Origin: Glossina fuscipes
Taxonomy: Eukaryota; Arthropoda; Insecta; Diptera; Glossinidae
DNA length: 64,000 nucleotides
NCBI RefSeq assembly: GCF_014805625.2
Contig: NW_023998630.1
Coordinates: 778,835 to 842,834 of the forward strand
Reading direction: 5' to 3'
The position numbers and the translations under genes are program-made. The notes under the pieces were generated by a model that saw only the letters and a program-made list of their open reading frames with translations, had not been told where the DNA came from and made no database searches. Shown here one piece after another: positions 49,514 through 62,690 of the stretch; within the stretch, counting starts at the first letter, position 1; every line of letters begins with the position of its first letter.

Positions 49514-52500
49514 GCGATCGCACCGTCAGATACAAACAAATGCCGCAAGAGAACATCAGAAAGATTTTTAATATAGAAAATCGGGAAAGGACCACGCATT
49601 AAAAGGCATTGCCGTCTCAGAATATGTACGTTCTACAAATTAAAGTTTTCTTTTTCAAAGCCTGTCTGAATGCAAAGCAAAGGTTACGCTTCATCTTTTT
49701 TGTACTTTCTTCATTTTTGGCAGAATATTGGAGACTATTGTATTATTTGATTGCTGCGCATACACTTGCTATTCAATCGCACTTACTTGCTATGTTCGAT
49801 CGCCAAATACCGTCAATAATCTCAAATATCAAAATCGTCTGCTCTTCCTAAAAGAAAGAAATCGCGTAGAAGTACCTTTGGGAATTTATTTAACCACTCC
49901 TTGGACTACAGCGATGCGTTCTTGTTATATGTCACATTTACGTTGTTCCTTTCTATCCGCATTATAGAAGCATCGGCTGTAGCAGAAATTACTAAGGAGT
50001 ATAGCCGAATTTCCTTTACATGTTTCCGAAAAATTTTATCTTAAGAAGGAGATGATTCAGCAAGGCGATGTTGGGACATATATGTACACGCTTGCTTTAG
50101 AGATAAATCTTTTTTTGACTACCATACAGTATTATATAGCCTAGCGTGAGTGTAATATAGTGGCGAGCAAGTAAAATAAAATAAAATTTTATAAAAATTT
50201 TCTTCCTGTCGCTAATCCCGCTTTGTTATTCACCGACATAACTTATATACACTTTAATACTTCTCTTCTCACTACAAATGGGATCTCTATTAATACACGT
50301 ACAATTTTCACTAGGAAAAAAGTAAAAGCATTTAATTGTTTCAGTGATTAATATAATGATTAAGCTCGTTCAACTCTATTAATATTTTAAACAACAACAA
50401 TAATAATAATAGCAACAACGAATAATAATAATAACATGGTGACCCAATCAGATAACATATGAACGGCATAAAAATTAATATTATAAACTGTTGACAAACC
50501 ACATAATGACTTTTATTTAATGGCCCTGTCTCTACATTATGCAGGTAATTAATTTCATTATTGTTTTCCCTTTTTTTCCGCTCATATAATTTCTACATTT
50601 TTTGAGACCTGTTCCCCACAAAAATCGCTCACAATGCGGTACAATGTAATGTTTACTTAACAAGAAAAAATATCAAATATTAAGACTTTAGAGAGTTTTA
50701 AACTTATGAGACAAGAAAAATGTAACAGCAAGTAAGTGTTAAAGAAGAAAGCTTTGTTCATTTGAATCTATATTTTCGAATTTATAGAAGCAATAATAAC
50801 AAAAAAAAAAAAAAAAAATTGCCGTCCTTCATTAGCTTGTGGCGAACGCAAATTTTTTCATCACTATTCCCATGGCTATAATTTTAATAAAAATATATAT
50901 GTTAGATCAACATTTTCTGTATATCTTAGGTTTTTATCGCAGATTCGTTGGCTTTATTTAAGTGCCTGTAAGCGGATTAAAGGCGATTATGTCCTGCTCT
51001 ATGAAACTCATCTAAGTGCAAATGTAGATATCGAACTGAATTTCCGTTATTTGAAGAGATTCACAATCACACAAAACGAAAGCATACCCCAATACGATCC
51101 GCAACACTCATGTCAGTTCGTATAAAAAAAAAAAAAAACGTGATTTCTAGTAAAAGAAGTGATACAGAATACGCGTCAAATTCGGTCTGTTAATTTTTTT
51201 TCCGCAAGCCCCTAAGGCTAAGTAGTCTCTAAAAAAGTACAATCAATGACATGAGATATTATATCTCTTTCTTTAGTCTTCAAGTGCATTTAGATTTCAT
51301 TGGTTTCCATGATTACAACCCTTTAGGCCAAGGGAATCTATATGATTTTAAATAGCATTGTGCTTGTTCATCGTGTCCATGAATTTGGGCATACGGTCAT
51401 TCTTTTATTAAGTCAACTACTTATATATAGGAACTATACATTGATTCCGTTCTGTTATTTTTTCCAACTATAGCCTCTTCTTAAAAATTTGAAATTTTTT
51501 TTGTCGCATTTTCTAGTCATTCGCAGTTCCCATGTACTACTAACATTCTTGATGATTTCGCATTCTCAATTATGTCGCAAGTTTCTTCTTCCTTCCTCCT
51601 TTCTCCTTCTTAATAAAGCCCATCTGTAAATGCGTAGTTATAAATTGCTCTCGCTTTGTTTGTTTATAGCTAATTGGCATTGTTTCTGTTGCATTTTTCA
51701 TGAGTATGTTCGTTTCAAGGGTTCGTTTTTAATGTGTCTAATGTTCAATAGAGCCCAATGAAATGGAGGAAGGATGAGTACCCTTTCAAAATATCTTCTC
51801 TGTGTGAGCAATGCTAGTGTGCTAATGTTCGTCTTACCTTATACAATTTTGAGGTTACCATATTAACAAAACTTATAGTTCAAGCAAGTCAAAGAGAAGA
51901 GATATTTACTCATTCTGCTCGCACGTTACTGATAGCAAGGACACCTCCTCCGGTTCATTCTCTTGCAATTCCGTTTTGATGGATTTTAGACCTTAATCAA
52001 TATTTTATACCCCATTATTTTTTCTTTATCCACATAGCATTGCCCTTGGCTCTTATCTTATCTAATTATTACATTATAAAATTATTGGTACGGTTTCTTC
52101 CCCAATTTTTGATAATTTACATTACAATAAAATATAGGGCATCGGGGGCAACTGCCGATATTAACTCGCTAGTGACAGGAATAGTTGAACACCCCTTACA
52201 TTTTCGATAGGCCACTGTAGTCGAATTGAAAATGTGCCTCTTGTTTTCTACTCTGCTTCAATGCTGTAATGCATTTGGTCATTTTACTTACTTAGATAAT
52301 GTGCTTGAAACTGCAGTTAATTTGAGACCAAACTACTCCCTCGTTTACAAGTGTTTATTTTATATCCAAAAACGATCAACATCTTTTCTTCTTTTTATAT
52401 TTCCGCACTCAATAGTATATCGCTTTTCCTTTCTCGCACATCGCTTAACTGTTTGCCACGTAAAGTTCTTGTTGATGGTCATCCGCTTAACTGGATAAAA

Positions 52501-53897
52501 TGCATCTATCTACGGTTAGTTTGCTGAGCCAATCAAATGAAAAATTGATGTTGGTTTCGATGAAAATGTCATCATACAAAACAATTTTTCAAATACTAAC
52601 AAAATTTGTAGATATGTAATGCATGAATGTTTATCGATATGATGGAAAGTACACCTTTGCAGTCAAATACACAAATTTATTTTGTGTGTGTGTACACTTA
52701 CGTTGAACAGAGTGTCAATGATTTCGAATCAGTAAACACGTTGAAGCTCTTTCGTCTATGGTAGTATGTCTTTAGATAAATATGAGAAAATTGTTCTTAT
52801 CAAAGATATTTATGTAAAATAAAAATGTTTAACATATAAGCCGCAAGGCTTATTGGCTTAATCCGTTTTAACTCAACATCAAAAAATAAAAACAAAAATA
52901 AATAAGTTTCAAAAATTCTCAAAAATTTCTTCATTTCTCGTAAACCTTTGTTTGCAAAATTTATGAAAAGAAAAAAATTAATACGACAGTTCATTTAAAT
53001 ACAAAAGTGAGCCTTGTAGCATGTTTTACTGTGAAAAACGAAACCTTAGCGAACAGAAGAGAATTAAAAAGAGCGAATAAAACAAATTTATGAAGATCTG
53101 AGGGATTGTTTACATCGAAAAAAGCCGAATAAAATAAGAAAAGTTGTAAGTCTTTCATTATATGAATGGATGTGAAGTTTTTTTACACATAGAACTATGG
53201 GTAGAACTTTCGGAAGATATACGCATACGCATAATTCATTCATTCATTTCTCATATCGCCATTTTATTTCAAGAGCTTCGTTCTGAAGCACGAACATTTT
53301 CATTCAGTTTTGAATTGGCAACTATCAAATTGTATTCGAATTTGATTAAAGTGCGATATTCTCCGCCCTCCACCATATTGACACTGGAGATCGTAGTCGT
53401 GGGTATATCGTGCTACATATTTGTATGAAATAAAAAAAAAAATTTTTGGGAACAATTAGTCAGACAGACATGAAATATTATCTAACGAAATTTTTAATTC
53501 TTGTCCATTGCAGTATTTTAAGGAGAATACGCGCAACATACGAAATTTCAGCAGCAAACCTCTCGCGTAATGAAACAGAAAACACATAGGCAACTGAAGA
53601 TCGACAAGCGAGTGAACGGAATCCCGTACCGACAAGTGGATGGCGGGTGGAAAGAGAGGGAGATTGGGTGCAGGCGCGAGGACCGATTTGCAAGCGGATG
53701 GAGGAACACACACACGCAACTAATGGACGACCAGATGAAGGGATACGTGCATACGTGCACAAAGTAAGAAGCGGATGAATCGATAAACCCACACGAATGC
53801 AATTGAATAGACAGGTGCTTTAGCAAATGAACAAATGGTCATAGTGTCATAATACTCATTCTAACTAAAAATCCGATAACTTTATTCGGGTTTTTTA
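49514..53897. other. Non-coding AT-rich region
   Basis: No supported gene. AAT/CAA triplets lie at about 50392-50435. The segment at 53620-53720 is purine-rich on the plus strand (GGCGGGTGGAAAGAGAGGGAG) and gives overlapping frames on both strands with no recognisable domain. Confidence 0.45.
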
Positions 53898-55126
53898 TTA
53901 GGTGCTTGCGTTAATTTTGATCAGCGAGTATAGATAAAAAAAATAATGCGAAGAAACAGTGTACATAACTGTTAAATTCGATGATTTTCATATTTCTCAA
54001 AGTGAAACAACAGTTTGTGATTTAGTATTATTAAGTTACTCAATGTATGAGGCCGCTAACCATGGAACATTTCGGCATTCATTACCTTTGTTGTCTGATT
54101 TTAAGAAATTTGCTACCGAAGCCTAGCAAATGCTCTTAGAAGCTTATGGTGACGCTGCTCCACCATATCCCGATTGTCGGTTTTGCCATCAAAGGTTTAA
54201 AAGTGATGATTTTAATGTGAATGGCAAAGAACGGCCTGGAAGACCAAACAAGTGCGAAGACAATAATTTGCAGGACTTTTTGAACAAAAACGCAGGTCAA
54301 ATTCTCAAAGAACTTTCAAGCACTTTAGCAGTTGATGGACCAACTTTTTCTAAACGATCGCATGCGATGGGAAAGATCAAAAAGCAGGGAAAACGGTTAC
54401 CACACGAATTAAATGAAAATGCCATTTCGAACCGGTTCAACATTGCTTGCCAGGCAAAACAAGAAGAGTTTTCTGTGGCGGATTGTGATTGACGATGACA
54501 GAAGGGTCTAATACGACAACCCGGACCGCAAAAAGCCATAGATTAGTCCAGGAGCACCTACCACATCGACACAGCGAAATATTCATGGACATAAAGTTTT
54601 GTTGTGCGCACGGCGGGATCAGCAGGGCATAGTGTATTATAACCTGCTAAAACCAAATGAAACTGTTACTGAAGATGTCTACGAAGTTAGTTGAGCAAAT
54701 TTAATGATATATTGTTGCAAATGAGACCAGCAATAGCCAGTAAAAGGGTTACCATACGAATTGACTTAAAATGGCATGTTGGCCGCTTGTTGCAAGAGTT
54801 GTCAAGGATACTTTATTGCAGCTCGAATAGAAAGTTCTGTCATATCCAACATAGTCTCCAGACATGGCGTCTTCTGGATACCACCTGTCCACATCGATGC
54901 TGCATGGCGCGGGGGGACAAAGTTGAAGAAGTGCGAAAGTCAGCGCTTGGATCGTTGCCAAACCAATATAAGTTCTTTCGATACTATATCGTCATGTTGT
55001 CACGAGTATGGTAAAATATTGTAGAAAATGATGACAAATATTGTGATTAATTTACAATGTACCAATTTTCGTCAATAAATGCCTCTCTCAAGTGAAAAAT
55101 TAATCAGAATTAACGCAAGCACCTAA
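53898..55126 (+). mobile_element. Full-length but inactive mariner
   Basis: The left end starts TTAGGTGCTTGCGTTAATTT and the right end, on the other strand, starts TTAGGTGCTTGCGTTAATTC. The terminal inverted repeats agree at about 23 of 24 positions. TA lies immediately outside both ends (53896-53897 and 55127-55128), the target duplication made by mariner. The length of 1229 bp is normal for the family. The transposase inside is broken. The 3' terminal region is shared with the scrambled copy at 11.24-11.55 kb. Confidence 0.93.
54069..55015 (+). pseudogene. Mariner transposase pseudogene
   Basis: The mariner order is recognisable. There is a first helix-turn-helix ending in LLEAYGDAAPPYPDC, then FKSDDFNVNGKERPGRPNK (the GRP hook), then LNKNAGQILKELSSTLAVD with KRSHAMGKIKKQGKRLPHEL, the WVPHEL-type linker with Arg-Leu for Trp-Val. 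The first catalytic Asp block reads RIVIDDDRRV (usually TGDE). After a stop come YDNPDRKKP, then NIHGHKVLL and QQGIVYYNLLKPNETVTEDV. Later blocks survive only as nucleotide similarity: a decayed HDNARPH equivalent near 54770, and YSPDMASSGYHL in place of YSPDLAPSDYHL. There are at least four stops or frameshifts, starting with a TAG upstream of the LLEAYGD block, so no active enzyme is made. Confidence 0.88.
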
Positions 55127-55128
55127 TA

Positions 55129-58100
55129 GAATGACGTCTTTACTGCACCAAAATCCTTTTAGTGTATAGGAACTATAAAAATATTAAATACATTTCTTGT
55201 TCCTTTCGTCCTCATATATAATTGTCATATACATTCACGAAAAGAAAACTGAGCAATAACGTTAAATAATGAGAAAATGATATAAAGAAAAGCTTCCAAC
55301 AGAAAAAAGTAATGATAATAATAAAATAAATTATATTAAAAAAGCACGTAACGAATTCAAGATAATCTTATTCTATTTGCTATTTTATTTCTATTTTTAT
55401 TTCTCTAACTTGATCATAATAATAATTTCATAAAGTATTCTTTTGTATGAACTTGTGTGCCTGCTGCTATCCAACACAAAATCTTAGCATAGAAAGAGAG
55501 CAACTTAACGCAAAAGTAAGTAAAAAAGAAAACACGTCTAAATAAAAAGGCAACTATGACACGGAAACAACATAAAATTGTGGCATTAAATTGCATAAAC
55601 AGTAATTGAATGTCATGCCACAATGAATGTTTGCCTATATAAATAAGAACGTATAACAGCAAAGCTGTATACATAGAAATGCAGAAAACGCACACATAAT
55701 TTGTTGAGCGTCTATAGGTTTGTGTGTATGTGCTTGCTTGTCTGTCTACATAATAAGACAAAGTTTATATTCGAAACTGTGTTGTGAGCAAGTGTTTGGG
55801 GTTTGCGTTGAATAAAAATGCAATTTTGTATATTTGTATATGCACTCGAGAAGCAACAGCAATGTTAGCTTTATTAGCAACAAACACAAAGTAACTAAAT
55901 TATATTTGTTATTTAGGAATTTCTGTTTGTGTGTTTCGATATTATGCAAAAATATATTGCGGATAGTGTGCCGATAAATTATACGAGGAAGACGTTGATG
56001 TTCAAGTGCTCTCTAAAGAATACTTTATGCACAATTGATGAAAACTTTTTACCACTAAAGAAAAATTGCTAACGTACGCATAAACACACCGTATACATTA
56101 TTATTCGTCTAATTCACTGTGACGATATCTGAAGTTCAATGGGACTATCAAGAGAGGCTACGAACCTTTTTGAACGAAATAAAAGAAAATATCATTAATA
56201 TCATAATATCATTGTACCTTTTTTCAGAATATCAAAATTCGTTTTTATTGTCTAAATAGATGCTTTTCAAAAAATTTTTCCTTGCATCTGCTGGAAAATT
56301 ACAGCCTAATGTCTAGCTTCTCTGATCAGTTAATACATCTCTTTTGAATGTATCTATGTTTATTTAAAACGGCTTCCGAATAGAAAAAAGCTAGTGTAGC
56401 TCTACTAAGGCAGCCGTTGGGTAGATATGCGAAACGTTCAATGCTTTTGGCAAAAAATTTAAAGCTTGGAATGAAGTTTTTTTCCTTATTCATGATACAT
56501 TTCTTGCATCATTTCGCAATCCGTAAAGTATTAAACCTGTGATCCTGTCTATAACGGAAAGGACGTAAACAGCACTTTCGATCGTAACGTCGTCTAAGAA
56601 AGAAAATAACGAAAAAAGACTTTTCTATAAGGTTGAGATACCAAACTAATGATAAAAAATAAAATTTTATTATAATAAAAAAACACGTCTATCGATCCTT
56701 TACACGCGCTTTTTCTGTGAACGCGATTTTTGGAAATGGCGTGCAGCATAACTCACACTTTCCACTTTTTTTACGATATCTTTAAATGAATACTGTCTAA
56801 AGATATACGAAGGACATTTTCCAAAAATTAGCTCAAAAATTTTTTATTACGAGTGTAAGGAGTGTATTTTGTTCGATCAAAATTTGGGTTTTTCCACTCA
56901 AAAACTCACCAATTACTTAAAAATGAATTTTTCAAAAAAGTCCTACGTATCTTTCCAAATATGAGAAAGCAGAATACTCTTTTTATTTTTTATAACCAAT
57001 TTAGATTGGAGCAGTGGTGAGCATGGCTAACAAATTTGCCAAACATTACAACGCTGTTAGCTCTTCTTTCATCCGAACAAACTGGCTAAAAGCAGCCAAT
57101 TTTTAGACTTTTCCAATGGTCTTACCTCTTCAGTTTAATTCTCGACTTTAACATTCCAAACCTCACATAAGTTTGAGTTTACCATTTTTGTTTTTATCAA
57201 CTATTGAAACACTTGTCATAAATAGAAAATTAGATTTTCAGAAAATTGAAAGCAAGTCTTAGAGAATTTAGGGAAATAATAGATAACAATAAGCAATTTT
57301 GTGAGGAGAAATTCGTCTAAATGTGTTCATACAAATATGATTTTTGAACAAAAAGCTAGTGTTACTGCGAAAGTGTCCGAAGAAATTTCATGACGCTTTA
57401 TAACAAATTGATATTAACTAAGCGCAAATGCCGCTGAAACCATAAAAATTGCCTCTGTCAGTGCGTAGTTCTAGACCGATAACAAGGTGGTAGGTAATAC
57501 ACTATTAATGAGTGGCAAATTATAATAAAATAAAAGATTAACTTAAATGCTACTTGTTGGCAAGCGAACTATATTTATATCAGAGGTTCTAAATCTTGTA
57601 AAAATAATTTCAAAGTAATGTTCTGTCTTTAAATTTATCGAACAAGTTAACTCTATATAATAGAGAGTGTCGCTTTTAATTACAGCTTCAAAGAATTTTC
57701 GAACCTATCTGAGGATGATGACTCCAAATATAACATTTAGAAGTATGCATAAGAGAGTAGAAGAAGTACGGTACCCCCTTGCTGCGGAAACAATTAAATA
57801 TAAACCGGCACTGAAAAAAAAAAATCAAAGTCCAAACATTCACTGCGTTTTAATATACATTATTACAGATACATCGCTCACTTGAATTGGCTTTCACAAG
57901 GTTCAAGTGTTAATGAAAGAAAAAATATGTCGACCTCACGCTTCTGCTTTATTTTAAGGAATCTCGTCGTCACTTATAATGGATAAGTTATTAGTATTCA
58001 AAAGAGATCCTGGTTAAAGAACATGCTTTTGATTTTTTTTTTACATGTCTTCGTTGGGAGTTATTATAACAAACGCGTATATGGCCCAAAATTGGCATCC

Positions 58101-58375
58101 AGCGCTCGCTCCTCCTTTCCCTCTTGTGCCGTCTCCACCGTCCTCTCCCATTCGTGCGTTTATAATTTATTTAATTTATTTAATATAAAATTATTACTTA
58201 CATTTAGATAACCAACTAATTTTAGGGTAGAAAGGAACAAAAATAATTTTGCCTTTTTGTTTATTTTAATTATGATGCAGGTGGAGAGGTAGATATTATG
58301 CTATAAAATATTGGTAAAGAAATTAGAAGAATAACATAAGACATCATACATACATACAAAGTATGAGGACTACAC
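55129..58375. other. Non-coding AT-rich region
   Basis: No supported gene. The minus frames at 55414-55949 and the plus frame at 57667-57885 have chance-like composition and no recognisable domain. Confidence 0.5.
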
Positions 58376-58379
58376 TGCA

Positions 58380-58715
58380 TTCGTCCTGTTTTTGGACATA
58401 CTCAATTCGTTCAATATAGCACTGATAATTAGATGCCCAAGCTATTGAATTATAGTCAAGAACTGGTCTAACCAGACTCTTGAATAATGTTTTCGTTACA
58501 TAAGTGTCATCGAATTTCTTCAACCACCGTTGAGTGCAGCCCAGCGAATTTTTCGCTTTAAGTTCTATTCGTAGATAAAAGTAAGTTTGTTATCAAAAAG
58601 GACACTTAAATCAGGAAATGAGGAAACTTCTTCCGGCTTGACATTATTAAAGTGGTGAACCGTGAGAAGAGGAAATCTTCTAGAGAATGTCAAATTTTGC
58701 ATTTAGTCAAGTTTA
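58380..58715 (-). pseudogene. LINE fragment F: RT C-terminal remnant
   Basis: On the minus strand, in shifting frames, it reads MQNLTFSRRF, then SFPDLSVLFDNKLTF, then a block like RWLKKFDDTYVTKTLFKS, then LVRPVLDYNSIAWASNYQCY and IERIEYVQK. These align in order with copy A (KKLSFSRR, then ITDLGVLFDHRLRF, RWSKDLDDPYITKRL, LVRPLLEYASVVWSPSYRCY, IESVQK). Several frameshifts and stops are present. It is a distant relative of the copy A family; neither a 5' half nor a tail is visible. Confidence 0.75.
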
Positions 58716-60403
58716 TGAAGCTTACTTTAGACCGACCAGACATGACAATCCGTATCAGCCTGTAGCAGTTGTGGAACTCCTAAGTAGTTAACAAAATATA
58801 ACATCATAAGCATGGCACAAGCACATCTAACAAAACGGAAAATTTTGTTCTTCATATGTTTTATAATTATAACTTGCTAAATTATTCAGATCAATGGGAT
58901 TTTTTAGCTGCAATGCCAGGAAGCCCAATTTCGATTGAGAGACAGAAATCCTGTCATAGATTTCGTGTAAGGAATTTTTCTGTTCTTTATGCTTTGTCCG
59001 AAGACTATTTTTGCAGACGTATACAGTTTCTGGACTTGTTTAGATATAAAGTACATTATTTTATTGAAAAGGAAAGAAAAACAAAACTAACAAAAGCAAA
59101 ATTCCCCCAGGAAGTGAAAACGAAGAGATATTATAATTCAATTAAAAGTTGAGTCTTATTTAAATGTTTTGCTTCGCATTGAATTTAAGTCAGAGAAGTA
59201 ATGGTAGTAGTTCAGAATCCTGTGTACTCTGCGAACAGTTCACTTATTTCATTTGTATTTTTATTTTAAATTCTTTTGTTTTATTTTGCAATTCATTTCA
59301 ATTCCATCCTTTCTTTTTCGTTCGTATTCAAGTGTTTAACACTTGTGTTGTTTACGTAAAAACCTCAAATTATTTCGGTATTTGTTTTCTTTTTATTGTT
59401 GTTGTGCATAACGCCATGTTTAACTCGAAACGCGAAGAATGCGTGTTAAAAGTTTTTCATGATTTTGGTTTTCACACGTATATTCCGTCGATTTTCGTTT
59501 TCGTCTTTTTTCATTATTATAATTTTTATGTATTTATTTATTTTAATTTTTTCGAATTAAATCTTCTTTCTACGATTTAAGTTTAATGGCTTAATTATTT
59601 TTCTTTATCCTAGCATGTTGACATGAAGATGTCCGATTGACTGACTACATAATACGGATGTATGCACATAAGTGAATATATTTATTTCTTTATAAATGTT
59701 TTCAATAACAAAAAAATTACTCCTGCTACTTATTATTGATTTTATTCTGATTCTTTTAAAACAAATAACAACTATTGCAGACTTTTAATGAGTATTTAAA
59801 ATTGTCTCTTAATGGTTTCTGAACCGAATAAGGAAGAAAAATTTACTGCGCTGAGAAAGAGAAGAATTTAGCTCTATAAGCATTTCAAAGTGGTTAAAAA
59901 TTTCTCATTCCTTTCATTTCTTTATTTATTTGTGTTCTTTTCCAATACATTTTGCTTAACTATATGTTTTTGTGGCGTCAGCGCCTGCCATTTTTTGTTG
60001 GAACAAAAAGTTAGAAATGGATACACAATTTCCTTCGCCACATTTGAATACAGAAGTAATCTGCCGATACTAGTGTCCCTTGTTTGCAATCTTCCCGTCA
60101 AACATTGATGTAAGTTTTGGTGTTAAAATGATATCTCGTTCATATTCAGCTACGTGTATGTATCAACAACTGATATACACTTATGTATACGCTGGTATAT
60201 CATGTGTTAATTATTATTTGTTAATCTAATATCTTATACAGTATTAAACAGACAGTATTATTATTAACACATAGATTGATAAACTGAAGTCAGCCTCGAT
60301 GTAGAAAATAATAAAAAAAAAATAATAATAATAGGAAAAATTGAAAACAAAGGTTGCGACGCGTTACATATTGTGCATTTCATAAAAAACCAAGTAATAA
60401 AAT
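58716..60403. other. Non-coding AT-rich region
   Basis: No supported gene. The plus frames at 58856-59152, 59164-59580 and 59890-60108 are dominated by F, I, L, N and S and show no domain. The hydrophobic frame at 59164-59580 looks like T-rich DNA read as protein rather than a membrane protein. Confidence 0.5.
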
Positions 60404-61266
60404 TAAATTCGGTCGGCACCGAATCTTCTATCACCGTTATCCAAAAAAGACAAAAGAAGTAAAAGAACAACACTCTCCTGCTTTGTAATAAGGAATGGGC
60501 CCAGCTGAATTTTTCTGTTTTCAATTTAATAATTTTTTTGGCGTTGTAGTCGTCATGTGAGCGTTGTAGGCATGCTCTCTGGATTGTTTAAGTCAATTCC
60601 AACTTCTTTTGCAAATTTGTAGGCGATATTTTCACTTTCGTTAACGAGAGACTTCTTACCACAAATATTATAAAGTCGCGTGAACAGACAGATGAATACA
60701 CGAACAGGCGGACATGTCTAGATGCAGCCCAAAATTTGAAATTGGGCAAGAATTTATACGCTTTATGGAAGTTTTGGAGCTTATTTCTGCGGTTTATAAA
60801 CGTATTGTAAAAAAAATTAAATTTTGATATACTATAATAGTGGATAGGCGTGGCCAATGTTTTTCATTTTTGCACAAAAATACTATAGTATTACTCATAG
60901 GATATACGCTAAAATTTTTGTACATTTATTTGCTATAGTTTAACTGATTTTTCATTCCTTTTGAAAAATAGAGGTGTTCCAAGTTTATGTGTAGCTGACC
61001 TTTAACCGATTTGGCCTATTTTCAATACCAACCTGCCTGCAAGAACTTACAATGTTTCTGCCATACTTGAAGTGGTTAGCTTCATTTTCGCGGCCAGGAG
61101 AATATTTACAGCAGACTTTACAAAAACGGGCAGACGGTTAGAAGGACAGAGGGACATGCGTAAATCGACTTAGAATTTGATGCTGATTAAGAGTATATAT
61201 GTGGGGTCCCTGATTCCGCCTTCTGGGCAAAATAAATATATCCCTCATCATTCGGTGATGGGTACA
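60404..61266 (+). repeat. Dispersed repeat, copy b
   Basis: The most complete of the four copies. It starts AATTCGGTCGGCACCGAATC and contains GTGAGCGTTGTAGGCATGCTCT, a GAACAGGCGGACATGTC segment and GTGGATAGGCGTGGCC. The conserved TTTAACCGATTTGGCC string and CTTACAATGTTTCTGCC follow. The 3' block AAATCGACTTAGAATTTGATG comes next, and the end is GATTCCGCCTTCTGGGC. There are no long frames, no terminal inverted repeats and no poly-A tail. It looks non-autonomous. Confidence 0.75.
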
Positions 61267-61302
61267 AAAAAGTATGTGCATAGCTAAGCATAGACGGTAA
61301 TA

Positions 61303-61617
61303 TTAAGTATAGAGACGTTTGCGAAGGCTATATAATACGCACTGAATTTTAGGTAACGAATCGGACAAGGAGAATAAGTGATATGTATAATGTAAAATTT
61401 GTACTGACGGTATCCACGGAGCAACTAAAGTCCTAATTATGTTCACAGAAATTAAGCTTAACAAGATGATAATGCTTAAGGGCCTATTACGAACATTTAA
61501 GCTAATTTCGTTCAAAAGCGCTTGTGAATCATTTTCGTCATTCAATAACTTGACCGTAAAGGTTATTCTTAAGATGCGTTTCTCAAGGTAAATCGATAGG
61601 CAATATCCTATGCTCAT
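61303..61617 (-). pseudogene. LINE E RT C-terminal remnant
   Basis: The segment YLEKRILRITFTVKLLNDENDSQALLNEISLNV matches the PSLEKRRFVLGVSFLIKVINGAIDSPSLLGEISFN block of copy A, and HLFSLSDSL matches its end. Identity is lower than between copies A and B, so this is another lineage or a much older copy. Confidence 0.7.
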
Positions 61618-61926
61618 TTTGGCCTATTGTGACTCGCATTTTATCTAAAAGCTTGTCAGACGCTGAAAAGATGGTCACAATGCTATTAAAGGATATTTCA
61701 GTTTTGCTATAACACTGATAAATAACGGCTTCCCAAAATTCTCGCGACCATCGCCTTACCATTGCTAAGAAGGCTTTTCACTTTACTGACTCGTGCACAA
61801 TGTGTTATTTAAAGTACAGTCGTCAATCAAAGATAACATCAAAAATAGGTGACATTATCCAAGCGGACCTGATGAGCGCGATAGGACGTATGTAGAGATG
61901 CATCTCTATTGAATGTGATTTTTTCT

Positions 61927-62352
61927 TCATTTATTCCGATTGAGCAACATAAAGTTTAAGTCCCAGACGCGCGAGAGTGCGCAAGCGATAGAAACAGTTT
62001 GGTATAATCTCACATATACACGAGAAAATTTCAATATTGCATGATTGTAAGTCATTGAGAGATAAAAGCAAGAGAAGTTGCCTTGCGAAACCCCTGACCA
62101 GACAAAGATTTCTTTAGATACGATGGAGTTGGACGCAATTTTTTGAACTTTGCGCTTGAAATACGAAGCAATCCAATTCAGAATATACGGAGGCAAACCC
62201 ATCAAGTAAAGGTTTAAAATTTGCAGATCTGGTGAAATCGGCATGCACCACGCCGGTTTGAAGATGATTAGAAATCGCTTGGTGCATTGAACATGATAGT
62301 CCCAAAAGATGCGTTGACGAAGACAGTCCTTTAATAAATCTATGTTGAGCAA
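61927..62352 (-). pseudogene. LINE E RT palm remnant
   Basis: GLPPYILNWIASYFKRKVQKI and SGVSQG are the blocks before the YxDD box. The YxDD box itself is not readable; RVYVRLY stands where it should be. The enzyme is inactive. Confidence 0.7.
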
Positions 62353-62690
62353 AGAATAAGATTGAATTCGTATTAATGATGAGTTTTCGCATTATTAAAT
62401 ATTCATATGCGTTAAATTTAAAAATTTTTCAATAATTATCAATCATGTGCCTGTTACCAGCTTTCCGCAAGTGGAGAATGAAATTGCTATTACATATCGT
62501 AGCGAAATTTCTGCTGTGCAAGGATAAATTAAAATCCTAGTAACTAAACTATAGATATGGTCGGCACACATTCTAGAAATGGGCAAGGCAATACCATCCG
62601 GAATTGCTGAGCACGACGATTATAGTATCATCAATTCATTTTGTACTCCGTCTTCAGAAATTATGAAATCCGGAGGAATGCGTTTCTATT

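Larger units (their letters stand above)
61303..62690 (-). mobile_element. Decayed CR1/Jockey-type LINE E (RT region)
   Basis: On the minus strand, from 62690 down, there are decayed RT blocks: IPDGIALP (start of the palm), LRKAGNRHMIDNY, then GLPPYILNWIASYFKRKVQK, SGVSQGNF (the PQG block, with Ser for Pro) and RVYVRLY. A decayed thumb lies near 61850. The C-terminus in the frame 61617-61303 has LEKRILRITFTVKLLNDENDSQALLNEI. No tail or endonuclease is visible. It lies next to dispersed repeat copy b in the same way that LINE D lies next to copy a. Confidence 0.75.

Noticed and set aside
53548..53826. Overlapping frames on both strands in a purine-rich, higher-GC patch
   Set aside because: No domain, no conserved spacing and no splice context; purine skew alone keeps these frames open.
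59164..59580. 138-codon hydrophobic plus frame that could be taken for a membrane protein
   Set aside because: Composition (F, I, V, Y) is what T-rich DNA gives in any frame; no signal peptide architecture, splice sites or known domain.
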